Shown piece after piece: positions 1 to 12,238 of a DNA stretch of 50,756 nt. Position 1 is the first letter of the stretch; each line of letters begins with the position of its first letter. A program made the translations under genes and the position numbers. Source of the stretch: Utricularia gibba (Eukaryota; Streptophyta; Magnoliopsida; Lamiales; Lentibulariaceae); contig NEEC01000232.1 of assembly GCA_002189035.1 (NCBI GenBank), positions 1-50,756 on the forward strand, written 5' to 3'. The notes beneath the pieces are model-generated. The model ran no database searches, was not told the origin of the DNA, and was given only the letters and a program-made list of their open reading frames with translations.

Positions 1-815
1 GAGTCGAGCTCGGGCCCAGAGTCATTTGTAGCCGGCAAAAAATTGATGCATTTATTAACGTTCGGCTTATTAGGCTGCCTACATAGTTTCTCAAGGAAAA
101 GCTTGTCGTTTCTGGGCGGGTGATGTCGTTGGGAACTTCGTTCTGACCCAAGGTTCGGTCTGACTCCTTTGCCAATCGGGTCCTACTCGACGAAAATCGT
201 GATGCAGTTATTGAAGTTAGGATTCATGAGCACCCAAAATGGTTTTCTCACCGCATGCTTTATATTTGAGGAGGCGCTCTCGTGGGGCAACGGTATCGAG
301 CAGGAGGTCGAGTCGAGCTCGGGCCCATAGTCATTTTAGCTCGGCAAAAAACTTGATGCATTTATTAACGTTGGGTTTTAATAGGCTGCCTACATGTTTT
401 CTCAAGGAAAAGCTTGTCGTTTTGGGCGGGTGATGTCGTTGTGAACTTCGTTCTGACCCAAGGTTCGGTCTGACTCCTTTGCCACATCGGGTCCTACTCG
501 ACGAAAATCGTGATGCAGTTATTGAAGTTAGGATTCATGAGCACCCAAAATGGTTTTCAACCGCATGCTTTATATTTGATAGGCGCTCTCGTGGGGCAAC
601 GGTATCGAGCAGGAGGTCGAGTCGAGCTCGGGCCCAGAGTCATTTGTAGCCCGGCAAAAAATTGATGCATTTATTAACGTTGGCTTTATTAGGCTGCCTA
701 CATAGTTTCTCAAGGAAAAGCTTGTCGTTTCTGGCGGGTGATGTCGTTGGAACTTCGTTCGACCAAGGTTCGTCTGACTCCTTTGCCACATCGGGTCCTA
801 CTCGACGAAAATCGT
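1..815 (+). repeat. Monomers 1-3 (partial A, B-like, A)
   Basis: The anchors are at 45, 355 and 664. The first copy is cut by the window start, so the array continues to the left. Monomer 2 has B states (catagtc, gctcggc, gtcgttgtg) on an otherwise A-like upstream half. It has cattttagc, one base short of either class. Confidence 0.85.
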
Positions 816-2969
816 GATGCAGTTATTGAAGTTAGGATTCATGAGCACCCAAAATGGTTTTCTCAACCGCATGCTTTATATTTGATAAGGGCTCTCGTGG
901 GGCAACGGTATCGAGCAGGAGGTCGAGTCGAGCTCGGCCCATAGTCATTTGTAGCCGGCAAAAAATTGATGCATTTATTAACGTTGGTTTAAGGCTGCCT
1001 ACATGTTTTCTCAAGGAAAAGCTTGTCGTTTCTGGGCGGGTGATGTCGTTGGAACTTCGTTCTGACCCAAGGTTCGGTCTGACTCCTTTGCCACATCGGG
1101 TCCTACTCGACGAAAATCGTGATGCAGTTATTGAAGTTAGGATTCATGAGCACCCAAAATGTTTTCTCAACCGCATGCTTTATATTTGATAAGGCGCTCT
1201 CGTGGGGCAACGGTATCGAGCAGGAGGTCGAGTCGAGCTCGGAGAGTCATTTGTAGCCCGGCAAAAAATTGATGCATTTATTAACGTTCGGTTTATTAGG
1301 CTGCCTACATGTTTCTCAAGGAAAAGCTTGTCGTTTTGGGCGGGTGATGTCTTTTGGAACTTCGTTCTGACCATAGGTTCGGTCTGACTCCTTTGCCACA
1401 TCGGGTCCTACTCGACGAAAATCGTGATGCAGTTATTGAAGTTAGGATTCATGAGCACCCAAAATGGTTTTCTCAACCGCATGCTTTATATTTGATAAGG
1501 CACTCTCGTGGGGCAACGGTATCGAGTAGGAGGTCGAGTCGAGCTCGGGCCCATAGTCATTTGTAGCTCGGCAAAAAACTTGATGCATTTATTAACGGTT
1601 GGTTTTAATAGGCTGCCTATGGTTTTCTCAAGGAAAAGCTTGTCGTTTTTGGGCGGGTGATGTCGTTGTGAACTTCGTTCTGACCCAAGGTTCGGTCTGT
1701 CTCCTTTGCCAAATCTGGTCCTACTCGACGAAAATCGTGATGCAGTTATTGAAGTTAGGATTTCATGAGCACCCAAATGCTTTTTCAATCGCATGCTTTG
1801 TATTGAGGAGGCGCTCTAGTGGGGCACGGTATCGGGCAAAGGTCGAGTCGGGCTCGCTCCCAGAGTCTTTTTAGCCTGTCAAAAAAATTGATGCATTTAT
1901 TAACGTTGGGTTTTAATAGGCTGCCTACATGGTTTCTCAAGGAAAAGCTTGTCGTTTCTGGGCGGGTGATGTCTTGGAACTTCGTTCTGACCATAGGTTC
2001 GGTCTGACTCCTTTGCCACATCGGGTCCTACTCGACGAAAATCGTGATGCAGTTATTGAAGTTAGGATTCATGAGCACCCAAATGGTTTTCTCAACCGCA
2101 TGCTTTATATTTGATAGGCGCTCTCGTGGGGCAACGGTATCGAGCAGGAGGTCGAGTCGAGCTCGGGCCCAGAGTCATTTGTAGCCCGGCAAAAAATTGA
2201 TGCATTTATTAACGTTGGTTATTAGGCTGCCTACATGTTTTCTCAAGGAAAAGCTTGTCGTTTCTGGGCGGGTGATGTCGTTGGGAACTTCGTTCTGACC
2301 CAAGGTTCGGTCTGACTCCTTTGCCACATCGGGTCCTACTCGACGAAAATCGTGATGCAGTTATTGAAGTTAGGATTCATGAGCACCCAAAATGGTTTTC
2401 TCAACCGCATGCTTTATATTTGATAAGGCGCTCTCGTGGGGCAACGGTATCGAGCAGGAGGTCGAGTCGAGCTCGGGCCCATAGTCATTTGTAGCTCGGC
2501 AAAAAACTTGATGCATTTATTAACGTTGGTTTTTAACTGCCTACATGTTTTTCTCAAGGAAAAGCTTGTCGTTTTTGGGCGGGTGATGTCGTTGTGAACT
2601 TCGTTCTGACCCAAGGTTCGGTCTGACTCCTTTGCCACATCGGGTCCTACTCGACGAAAATCGTGATGCAGTTATTGAAGTTAGGATTCATGAGCACCCA
2701 AAATGGTTTCTCAACCGCATGCTTTATATTTGATAAGGGCTCTCGTGGGCAACGGTATCGAGCAGGAGGTCGAGTCGAGCTCGGGCCCAGAGTCATTTGT
2801 AGCCGGCAAAAATTGATGCATTTATTAACGTTGGTTTTAATAGGCTGCCTACATGGTTTTCTCAAGGAAAAGCTTGTCGTTTTTGGGCGGGTGATGTCGT
2901 TGGAACTTCGTTCTGACCAAGGTTCGGTCTGACTCCTTTGCCAAATCGGTCCTACTCGACGAAAATCGT
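816..2969 (+). repeat. Heptamer higher-order repeat, unit 1 (2,154 bp)
   Basis: This unit holds monomers 4-10, with anchors at 968, 1271, 1582, 1890, 2199, 2510 and 2815. The class order is A/B, A1, B, C, A, B, B/A. Monomer 6 is a near-complete B and monomer 7 a near-complete C. The order matches unit 3 rather than unit 2. Confidence 0.7.
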
Positions 2970-5125
2970 GATGCAGTTATTGAAGTTAGGATTTCATGAG
3001 CACCCAAAATGGTTTTCTCAACCGCATGCTTTATATTTGATAAGGCGCTCTCGTGGGGCAACGGTATCGAGCAGGAGGTCGAGTCGAGCTCGGGCCCAGA
3101 GTCATTTGTAGCCCGGCAAAAAATTGATGCATTTATTAACGTTGGTTTTAATAGGCTGCCTAATGTTTTCTCAAGGAAAAGCTTGTCGTTTCTGGGCGGG
3201 TGATGTCGTTGGAACTTCGTTCTGACCCAAGGTTCGGTCTGACTCCTTTGCCACATCGGGTCCTACTCGACGAAAATCGTGATGCAGTTATTGAAGTTAG
3301 GATTCATGAGCACCCAAAATGGTTTTCTCAACCGCATGCTTTATATTTGATAAGGCACTCTCGTGGGGCAACGGTATCGAGCAGGAGGTCGAGTCGAGCT
3401 CGGGAGAGTCATTTGTAGCCCGGCAAAAAAATTGATGCATTTATTAACGTTGGTTTTTAGGCTGCCTACATGTTTCTCAAGGAAAAGCTTGTCGTTTCTG
3501 GGCGGGTGATGTCTTTTGGAACTTCGTTCTGACCATAGGTTCGGTCTGACTCCTTTGCCACATCGGTCCTACTCGACGAAAATCGTGATGCAGTTATTGA
3601 AGTTAGGATTCATGAGCACCCAAAATGGTTTTCTCAACCGCATGCTTTATATTTGATAAGGCTCTCGTGGGGCAACGGTATCGAGTAGGAGGTCGAGTCG
3701 AGCTCGGGCCCAGAGTCATTTGTAGCCCGGCAAAAAATTGATGCATTTATTAACGTTGGTTTATTAGGCTGCCTACATGTTTTCTCAAGGAAAAGCTTGT
3801 CGTTTTGGGCGGGTGATGTCGTTGGGAACTTCGTTCTGACCCAAGGTTCGGTCTGACTCCTTTGCCACATCGGGTCCTACTCGACGAAAATCGTGATGCA
3901 GTTATTGAAGTTAGGATTCATGAGCACCCAAAATGGTTTTCTCAACCGCATGCTTTATATTTGATAAGGCGCTCTCGTGGGGCAACGGTATCGAGCAGGA
4001 GGTCGAGTCGAGCTCGGCCATAGTCATTTGTAGCCGGCAAAAATTGATGCATTTATTAACGTTGGTTTTAATAGGCTGCCTACATGGTTTTCTCAAGGAA
4101 AAGCTTGTCGTTTTTGGGCGGGTGATGTCGTTGTGAACTTCGTTCTGACCCAAGGTTCGGTCTGACTCCTTTGCCAAATCGGTCCTACTCGACGAAAATC
4201 GTGATGCAGTTATTGAAGTTAGGATTTCATGAGCACCCAAAATGTTTTTCAACGCATGCTTTATATTTGAGGAGGCGCTCTCGTGGGGCAACGGTATCGG
4301 CAGGAGGTCGAGTCGAGCTCGCCCAGAGTCATTTGTAGCCGGCAAAAAAATTGATGCATTTATTAACGTTGGTTTAATAGGCTGCCTACATGGTTTTCTC
4401 AAGGAAAAGCTTGTCGTTTCTGGGCGGGTGATGTCTTTTGGAACTTCGTTCTGACCATAGGTTCGGTCTGACTCCTTTGCCACATCGGGTCCTACTCGAC
4501 GAAAATCGTGATGCAGTTATTGAAGTTAGGATTCATGAGCACCCAAAATGGTTTTCTCAACCGCATGCTTTATATTTGATAAGGCACTCTCGTGGGGCAA
4601 CGGTATCGAGCAGGAGGTCGAGTCGAGCTCGGGCCCAGAGTCATTTGTAGCCCGGCAAAAAAAATTGATGCATTATTAACGTTCGGCTTTATTAGGCTGC
4701 CTACATAGTTTCTCAAGGAAAAGCTTGTCGTTTCTGGCGGGTGATGTCGTTGGGAACTTCGTTCTGACCAAGGTTCGTCTGACTCCTTTGCCACATCGGG
4801 TCCTACTCGACGAAAATCGTGATGCAGTTATTGAAGTTAGGATTCATGAGCACCCAAAATGGTTTTCTCAACCGCATGCTTTATATTTGAGGAGGCGCTC
4901 TCGTGGGGCAACGGTATCGAGCAGGAGGTCGAGTCGAGCTCGGCCCATAGTCATTTGTAGCTCGGCAAAAATTGCATTTATTAACGTTGGTTTTAATAGG
5001 CTGCCTACATGGTTTTCTCAAGGAAAAGCTTGTCGTTTTGGGCGGGTGATGTCGTTGTGAACTTCGTTCTGACCAAGGTTCGGTCTGACTCCTTTGCCAA
5101 ATCGGTCCTACTCGACGAAAATCGT
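2970..5125 (+). repeat. Heptamer higher-order repeat, unit 2 (2,156 bp)
   Basis: This unit holds monomers 11-17, with anchors at 3126, 3434, 3740, 4046, 4353, 4667 and a broken one at 4971. The class order is A/B, A1, A, B, C/A, A, B. The A1 copy sits 2,163 bp after the A1 of unit 1. Confidence 0.7.
4965..4983 (+). repeat. Broken anchor, monomer 17
   Basis: The text aaaaattgcatttatt lacks gat compared with aaaaattgatgcatttatt. This is consistent with a slip between the two tg words. Flanking sequence is normal B type. Confidence 0.8.
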
Positions 5126-7287
5126 GATGCAGTTATTGAAGTTAGGATTTCATGAGCACCCAAAATGGTTTTCTCAACGCATGCTTTATATTTGATAAGG
5201 CGCTCTCGTGGGGCAACGGTATCGAGCAGGAGGTCGAGTCGAGCTCGGGCCCAGAGTCATTTGTAGCCCGGCAAAAAAATTGATGCATTTATTAACGTTG
5301 GTTTTAATAGGCTGCCTACATAGTTTCTCAAGGAAAAGCTTGTCGTTTCTGGCGGGTGATGTCGTTGGGAACTTCGTTCTGACCAAGGTTCGTCTGACTC
5401 CTTTGCCACATCGGGTCCTACTCGACGAAAATCGTGATGCAGTTATTGAAGTTAGGATTCATGAGCACCCAAAATGGTTTTTCTCAACCGCATGCTTTAT
5501 ATTTGATAAGGCACTCTCGTGGGGCAACGGTATCGAGCAGGAGGTCGAGTCGAGCTCGGGAGAGTCATTTGTAGCCCGGCAAAAAAATTGATGCATTTAT
5601 TAACGTTGGCTTTATTAGGCTGCCTACATAGTTTCTCAAGGAAAAGCTTGTCGTTTCTGGGCGGGTGATGTCTTTTGGAACTTCGTTCTGACCAAGGTTC
5701 GGTCTGACTCCTTTGCCACATCGGGTCCTACTCGACGAAAATCGTGATGCAGTTATTGAAGTTAGGATTCATGAGCACCCAAAATGGTTTTCTCAACCGC
5801 ATGCTTTATATTTGATAAGGCCTCTCGTGGGGCAACGGTATCGAGTAGGAGGTCGAGTCGAGCTCGGGCCCAGTCATTTGTAGCTCGGCAAAAAACTTGA
5901 TGCATTTATTAACGGTTGGTTTTAATAGGCTGCCTACATGGTTTTCTCAAGGAAAAGCTTGTCGTTTTTGGGCGGGTGATGTCGTTGTGAACTTCGTTCT
6001 GACCCAAGGTTCGGTCTGTCTCCTTTGCCAAATCTGGTCCTACTCGACGAAAATCGTGATGCAGTTATTGAAGTTAGGATTTCATGAGCACCCAAAATGC
6101 TTTTCTCAACGCATGCTTTATATTGAGGAGGCGCTCTCGTGGGGCACGGTATCGGGCAAAGGTCGAGTCGGGCTCGCTCCAGAGTCATTTTTAGCAAAAA
6201 AATTGATGCATTTATTAACGTTGGGTTTTAATAGGCTGCCTACATGGTTTCTCAAGGAAAAGCTTGTCGTTTCTGGGCGGGTGATGTCTTTTGGAACTTC
6301 GTTCTGACCATAGGTTCGGTCTGACTCCTTTGCCACATCGGGTCCTACTCGACGAAAATCGTGATGCAGTTATTGAAGTTAGGATTCATGAGCACCCAAA
6401 ATGGTTTTCTCAACCGCATGCTTTATATTTGATAAGGCGCTCTCGTGGGGCAACGGTATCGAGTAGGAGGTCGAGTCGAGCTCGGGCCCAGAGTCATTTG
6501 TAGCCGGCAAAAAATTGATGCATTTATTAACGTTCGGTTTTAGGCTGCCTACATGTTTCTCAAGGAAAAGCTTGTCGTTTTTGGGCGGGTGATGTCGTTG
6601 GAACTTCGTTCTGACCAAGGTTCGTCTGACTCCTTTGCCACATCGGGTCCTACTCGACGAAAATCGTGATGCAGTTATTGAAGTTAGGATTCATGAGCAC
6701 CAAAATGGTTTTCTCAACCGCATGCTTTATATTTGATAAGGCGCTCTCGTGGGGCAACGGTATCGAGCAGGAGGTCGAGTCGAGCTCGGGCCCATAGTCA
6801 TTTGTAGCTCGGCAAAAATTGATGCATTTATTAACGTTGGGTTTTAATAGGCCTACATGTTTTCTCAAGGAAAAGCTTGTCGTTTTTGGGCGGGTGATGT
6901 CGTTGTGAACTTCGTTCTGACCAAGGTTCGGTCTGACTCCTTTGCCACATCGGGTCCTACTCGACGAAAATCGTGATGCAGTTATTGAAGTTAGGATTCA
7001 TGAGCACCCAAAATGGTTTTCTCAACCGCATGCTTTATATTTGATAAGGTGCTCTCGTGGGGCAACGGTATCGAGCAGGAGGTCGAGTCGAGCTCGGGCC
7101 CATAGTCATTTGTAGCTCGGCAAAAAACTTGATGCATTTATTAACGTTGGTTTTAATAGGCTGCCTAAATGGTTTTCTCAAGGAAAAGCTTGTCGTTTTT
7201 GGGCGGGTGATGTCGTTGTGAACTTCGTTCTGACCCAAGGTTCGGTCTGTCTCCTTTGCCAAATCGGTCCTACTCGACGAAAATCGT
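5126..7287 (+). repeat. Heptamer higher-order repeat, unit 3 (2,162 bp)
   Basis: This unit holds monomers 18-24, with anchors at 5282, 5590, 5899, 6205, 6517, 6821 and 7131. The class order is A, A1, B, C, A, B, B. It has the same order as unit 1, with C two places after A1, whereas in units 2, 4 and 5 C is three places after A1. Confidence 0.72.
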
Positions 7288-9459
7288 GATGCAGTTATTG
7301 AAGTTAGGATTTCATGAGCACCCAAAATGGTTTTCTCAACCGCATGCTTTATATTTGATAAGGCGCTCTCGTGGGGCAACGGTATCGAGCAGGAGGTCGA
7401 GTCGAGCTCGGGCCCAGAGTCATTTGTAGCCCGGCAAAAAATTGATGCATTTATTAACGTTGGTTATTAGGCTGCCTACATGTTTCTCAAGGAAAAGCTT
7501 GTCGTTTCTGGGCGGGTGATGTCGTTGGGAACTTCGTTCTGACCCAAGGTTCGGTCTGACTCCTTTGCCACATCGGGTCCTACTCGACGAAAATCGTGAT
7601 GCAGTTATTGAAGTTAGGATTCATGAGCACCCAAAATGGTTTTCTCAACCGCATGCTTTATATTTGATAAGGCGCTCTCGTGGGGCAACGGTATCGAGCA
7701 GGAGGTCGAGTCGAGCTCGGGCCAGAGTCATTTGTAGCCCGGCAAAAAATTGATGCATTTATTAACGTTGGTTTATTAGGCTGCCTACATGTTTCTCAAG
7801 GAAAAGCTTGTCGTTTCTGGGCGGGTGATGTCTTTTGGAACTTCGTTCTGACCAAGGTTCGGTCTGACTCCTTTGCCACATCGGGTCCTACTCGACGAAA
7901 ATCGTGATGCAGTTATTGAAGTTAGGATTCATGAGCACCCAAAATGGTTTTCTCAACCGCATGCTTTATATTTGATAAGGCGCTCTCGTGGGGCAACGGT
8001 ATCGAGGGAGGTCGAGTCGAGCTCGGGCCCAGAGTCATTTGTAGCCGGCAAAAAAATTGATGCATTTATTAACGTTGGGTTTAATAGGCTGCCTACATGT
8101 TTCTCAAGGAAAAGCTTGTCGTTTCTGGGCGGGTGATGTCGTTGGGAACTTCGTTCTGACCAAGGTTCGGTCTGACTCCTTTGCCACCGGGTCCTACTCG
8201 ACGAAAATCGTGATGCAGTTATTGAAGTTAGGATTCATGAGCACCCAAAATGGTTTTCTCAACCGCATGCTTTATATTTGATAAGGTGCTCTCGTGGGGC
8301 AACGGTATCGAGTAGGAGGTCGAGTCGAGCTCGGGCCCATAGTCATTTGTAGCTCGGCAAAAAACTTGATGCATTTATTAACGTTGGTTTTAATAGGCTG
8401 CCTCAATGGTTTTCTCAAGGAAAAGCTTGTCGTTTTTGGGCGGGTGATGTCGTTGTGAACTTCGTTCTGACCAAGGTTCGGTCTGTCTCCTTTGCCAAAT
8501 CTGGTCCTACTCGACGAAAATCGTGATGCAGTTATTGAAGTTAGGATTTCATGAGCACCCAAAATGCTTTTGTCAATCGCATGCTTTGTAGTTGAGGAGG
8601 CGCTCTAGTGGGGCAACGGTATCGGGCAAAAGGTCGAGTCGGGCTCGCTCCCAGAGTCATTTTTAGCCCGTCAAAAAAATGATGCATTTATTAACGTTGG
8701 GTTTAATAGGCTGCCTACATGGTTTCTCAAGGAAAAGCTTGTCGTTTCTGGGCGGGTGATGTCTTTTGGAACTTCGTTCTGACCATAGGTTCGGTCTGAC
8801 TCCTTTGCCACATCGGGTCCTACTCGACGAAAATCGTGATGCAGTTATTGAAGTTAGGATTCATGAGCACCCAAAATGGTTTTCTCAACCGCATGCTTTA
8901 TATTTGATAAGGCTCTCGTGGGGCAACGGTATCGAGTAGGAGGTCGAGTCGAGCTCGGGCCCAGAGTCATTTGTAGCCCGGCAAAAAAAATTGATGCATT
9001 TATTAACGTTGGTTTAATAGGCTGCCTACATGTTTCTCAAGGAAAAGCTTGTCGTTTCTGGCGGGTGATGTCGTTGGGAACTTCGTTCTGACCAAGGTTC
9101 GGTCTGACTCCTTTGCCACATCGGGTCCTACTCGACGAAAATCGTGATGCAGTTATTGAAGTTAGGATTCATGAGCACCCAAAATGGTTTTCTCAACCGC
9201 ATGCTTTATATTTGAGGAGGCGCTCTCGTGGGGCAACGGTATCGAGCAGGAGGTCGAGTCGAGCTCGGGCCCATAGTCATTTGTAGCTCGGCAAAAAACT
9301 TGATGCATTTATTAACGTTGGGTTTTAATAGGCTGCCTACATGGTTTTCTCAAGGAAAAGCTTGTCGTTTTTGGGCGGGTGATGTCGTTGTGAACTTCGT
9401 TCTGACCCAAGGTTCGGTCTGTCTCCTTTGCCAAATCGGTCCTACTCGACGAAAATCGT
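7288..9459 (+). repeat. Heptamer higher-order repeat, unit 4 (2,172 bp)
   Basis: This unit holds monomers 25-31, with anchors at 7444, 7752, 8059, 8368, 8681, 8993 and 9302. The class order is A, A1, A, B, C, A, B. The B-C pair at 8368-8681 is nearly free of mixed sites. Confidence 0.75.
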
Positions 9460-11618
9460 GATGCAGTTATTGAAGTTAGGATTTCATGAGCACCCAAAAT
9501 GGTTTTCTCAACCGCATGCTTTATATTTGATAAGGCACTCTCGTGGGGCAACGGTATCGAGCAGGAGGTCGAGTCGAGCTCGGGCCCAGAGTCATTTGTA
9601 GCCGGCAAAAAATTGATGCATTTATTAACGTTGGTTTATTAGGCTGCCTACATAGTTTCTCAAGGAAAAGCTTGTCGTTTCTGGCGGGTGATGTCGTTGG
9701 GAACTTCGTTCTGACCAAGGTTCGGTCTGACTCCTTTGCCACATCGGGTCCTACTCGACGAAAATCGTGATGCAGTTATTGAAGTTAGGATTCATGAGCA
9801 CCCAAAATGGTTTTCTCAACGCATGCTTTATATTTGATAAGGCACTCTCGTGGGGCAACGGTATCGAGCAGGAGGTCGAGTCGAGCTCGGGCCAGAGTCA
9901 TTTGTAGCCCGGCAAAAAAATTGATGCATTTATTAACGTTGGTTTTAATAGGCTGCCTACATGTTTTCTCAAGGAAAAGCTTGTCGTTTTGGGCGGGTGA
10001 TGTCTTTTGGAACTTCGTTCTGACCAAGGTTCGGTCTGACTCCTTTGCCACATCGGGTCCTACTCGACGAAAATCGTGATGCAGTTATTGAAGTTAGGAT
10101 TTCATGAGCACCCAAAATGGTTTTCTCAACCGCATGCTTTATATTTGATAAGGCTCTCGTGGGGCAACGGTATCGAGCAGGAGGTCGAGTCGAGCTCGGG
10201 CCCAGAGTCATTTGTAGCAAAAAAATTGATGCATTTATTAACGTTGGTTTTATTAGGCTGCCTACATAGTTTCTCAAGGAAAAGCTTGTCGTTTTGGCGG
10301 GTGATGTCGTTGGAACTTCGTTCTGACCAAGGTTCGTCTGACTCCTTTGCCACATCGGGTCCTACTCGACGAAAATCGTGATGCAGTTATTGAAGTTAGG
10401 ATTCATGAGCACCCAAAATGGTTTTCTCAACCGCATGCTTTATATTTGATAAGGTGCTCTCGTGGGGCAACGGTATCGAGTAGGAGGTCGAGTCGAGCTC
10501 GGGCCCATAGTCATTTGTAGCTCGGCAAAAAACTTGATGCATTTATTAACGGTTGGTTTTAATAGGCTGCCTAAATGGTTTTCTCAAGGAAAAGCTTGTC
10601 GTTTTTGGGCGGGTGATGTCGTTGTGAACTTCGTTCTGACCCAAGGTTCGGTCTGTCTCCTTTGCCATCTGGTCCTACTCGACGAAAATCGTGATGCAGT
10701 TATTGAAGTTAGGATTTCATGAGCACCCAAAATGCTTTTTCAACGCATGCTTTGTAGTTGAGGAGGCGCTCTAGTGGGGCACGGTATCGGGCAAAGGTCG
10801 AGTCGGGCTCGCTCCCAGAGTCATTTTTAGCCTCAAAAAAAGTGATGCATTTATTAACGTTGGTTTAATAGGCTGCCTACATGGTTTCTCAAGGAAAAGC
10901 TTGTCGTTTCTGGGCGGGTGATGTCTTTTGGAACTTCGTTCTGACCATAGGTTCGGTCTGACTCCTTTGCCACATCGGGTCCTACTCGACGAAAATCGTG
11001 ATGCAGTTATTGAAGTTAGGATTCATGAGCACCCAAAATGGTTTTCTCAACCGCATGCTTTATATTTGATAAGGCACTCTCGTGGGGCAACGGTATCGAG
11101 CAGGAGGTCGAGTCGAGCTCGGGCCCAGAGTCATTTGTAGCCCGGCAAAAAAAAAATTGATGCATTTATTAACGTTGGTTTATAGGCTGCCTACATGTTT
11201 CTCAAGGAAAAGCTTGTCGTTTCTGGCGGGTGATGTCGTTGAACTTCGTTCTGACCAAGGTTCGGTCTGACTCCTTTGCCACATCGGGTCCTACTCGACG
11301 AAAATCGTGATGCAGTTATTGAAGTTAGGATTCATGAGCACCCAAAATGGTTTTCTCACCGCATGCTTTATATTTGAGGAGGCGCTCTCGTGGGGCAACG
11401 GTATCGAGCAGGAGGTCGAGTCGAGCTCGGGCCCATAGTCATTTGTAGCTCGGCAAAAAACTTGATGCATTTATTAACGTTGGTTTTAATAGGCTGCCTA
11501 CATGGTTTTCTCAAGGAAAAGCTTGTCGTTTTGGGCGGGTGATGTCGTTGTGAACTTCGTTCTGACCCAAGGTTCGGTCTGTCCTTTGCCAAATCGGGTC
11601 CTACTCGACGAAAATCGT
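9460..11618 (+). repeat. Heptamer higher-order repeat, unit 5 (2,159 bp)
   Basis: This unit holds monomers 32-38, with anchors at 9615, 9923, 10228, 10536, 10844, 11159 and 11464. The class order is A, A1, A, B, C, A, B, identical to unit 4. Monomer 37 has an unusually long A run before its anchor (11145-11156). Confidence 0.75.
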
Positions 11619-11929
11619 GATGCAGTTATTGAAGTTAGGATTTCATGAGCACCCAAAATGGTTTTCTCAACCGCATGCTTTATATTTGATAAGGCACTCT
11701 CGTGGGGCAACGGTATCGAGCAGGAGGTCGAGTCGAGCTCGGCCCAGAGTCATTTGTAGCCCGGCAAAAAAATTGATGCATTTATTAACGTTGGTTTATT
11801 AGGCTGCCTACATAGTTTCTCAAGGAAAAGCTTGTCGTTTCTGGCGGGTGATGTCGTTGGGAACTTCGTTCTGACCCAAGGTTCGGTCTGACTCCTTTGC
11901 CACATCGGGTCCTACTCGACGAAAATCGT

Positions 11930-12238
11930 GATGCAGTTATTGAAGTTAGGATTTCATGAGCACCCAAAATGGTTTTCTCAACCGCATGCTTTATATTTGA
12001 TAAGGCGCTCTCGTGGGGCAACGGTATCGAGCAGGAGGTCGAGTCGAGCTCGGGAGAGTCATTTGTAGCCCGGCAAAAAATTGATGCATTTATTAACGTT
12101 GGCTTTATTAGGCTGCCTACATAGTTTCTCAAGGAAAAGCTTGTCGTTTCTGGGCGGGTGATGTCTTTTGGAACTTCGTTCTGACCAAGGTTCGGTCTGA
12201 CTCCTTTGCCACATCGGGTCCTACTCGACGAAAATCGT
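11930..12238 (+). repeat. Representative class A1 monomer (no. 40)
   Basis: Class A1 matches class A through the upstream half and the anchor, but changes to gtcttttggaac downstream, the state otherwise seen in class C. Several A1 copies also share a short loss in the SacI/ApaI block, giving ctcgggagagtc or ctcggagagtc in place of ctcgggcccagagtc (about 1240, 3404, 5560, 12052, 19430). A1 therefore looks like an A/C recombinant, with the exchange between the anchor and the gtctttt segment. It is the clearest period marker for the higher-order repeats. Confidence 0.78.

Noticed and set aside
742-756. A CENP-B box: tcgttggaa in A copies matches the first part of the mammalian motif.
   Set aside because: The essential CGGG part is absent (the text continues cttcgttc), the leading base is g instead of t, and this place is among the most length-variable in the monomer.
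2415-2427. A yeast-type replication origin word: tttatattt in ctttatatttga matches nine of eleven positions of the ARS core.
   Set aside because: Both edge positions fail, the motif is specific to budding yeasts, and class C copies lose it. It is not evidence of an origin.
2415-2435. A TATA-like word and a GATA-factor word (tgataagg) as a promoter.
   Set aside because: Both are short chance-level words in AT-rich sequence, both vanish in class C, and nothing downstream is a gene.
4618-4637. Palindrome-rich block gtcgagctcgggccc as a cruciform or recombinase site.
   Set aside because: The palindromes cgagctcg and gggccc are only 8 and 6 bases, the block is one of the most deletion-prone in the array, and class C lacks it. 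It is more likely a mixing hot spot than a site.
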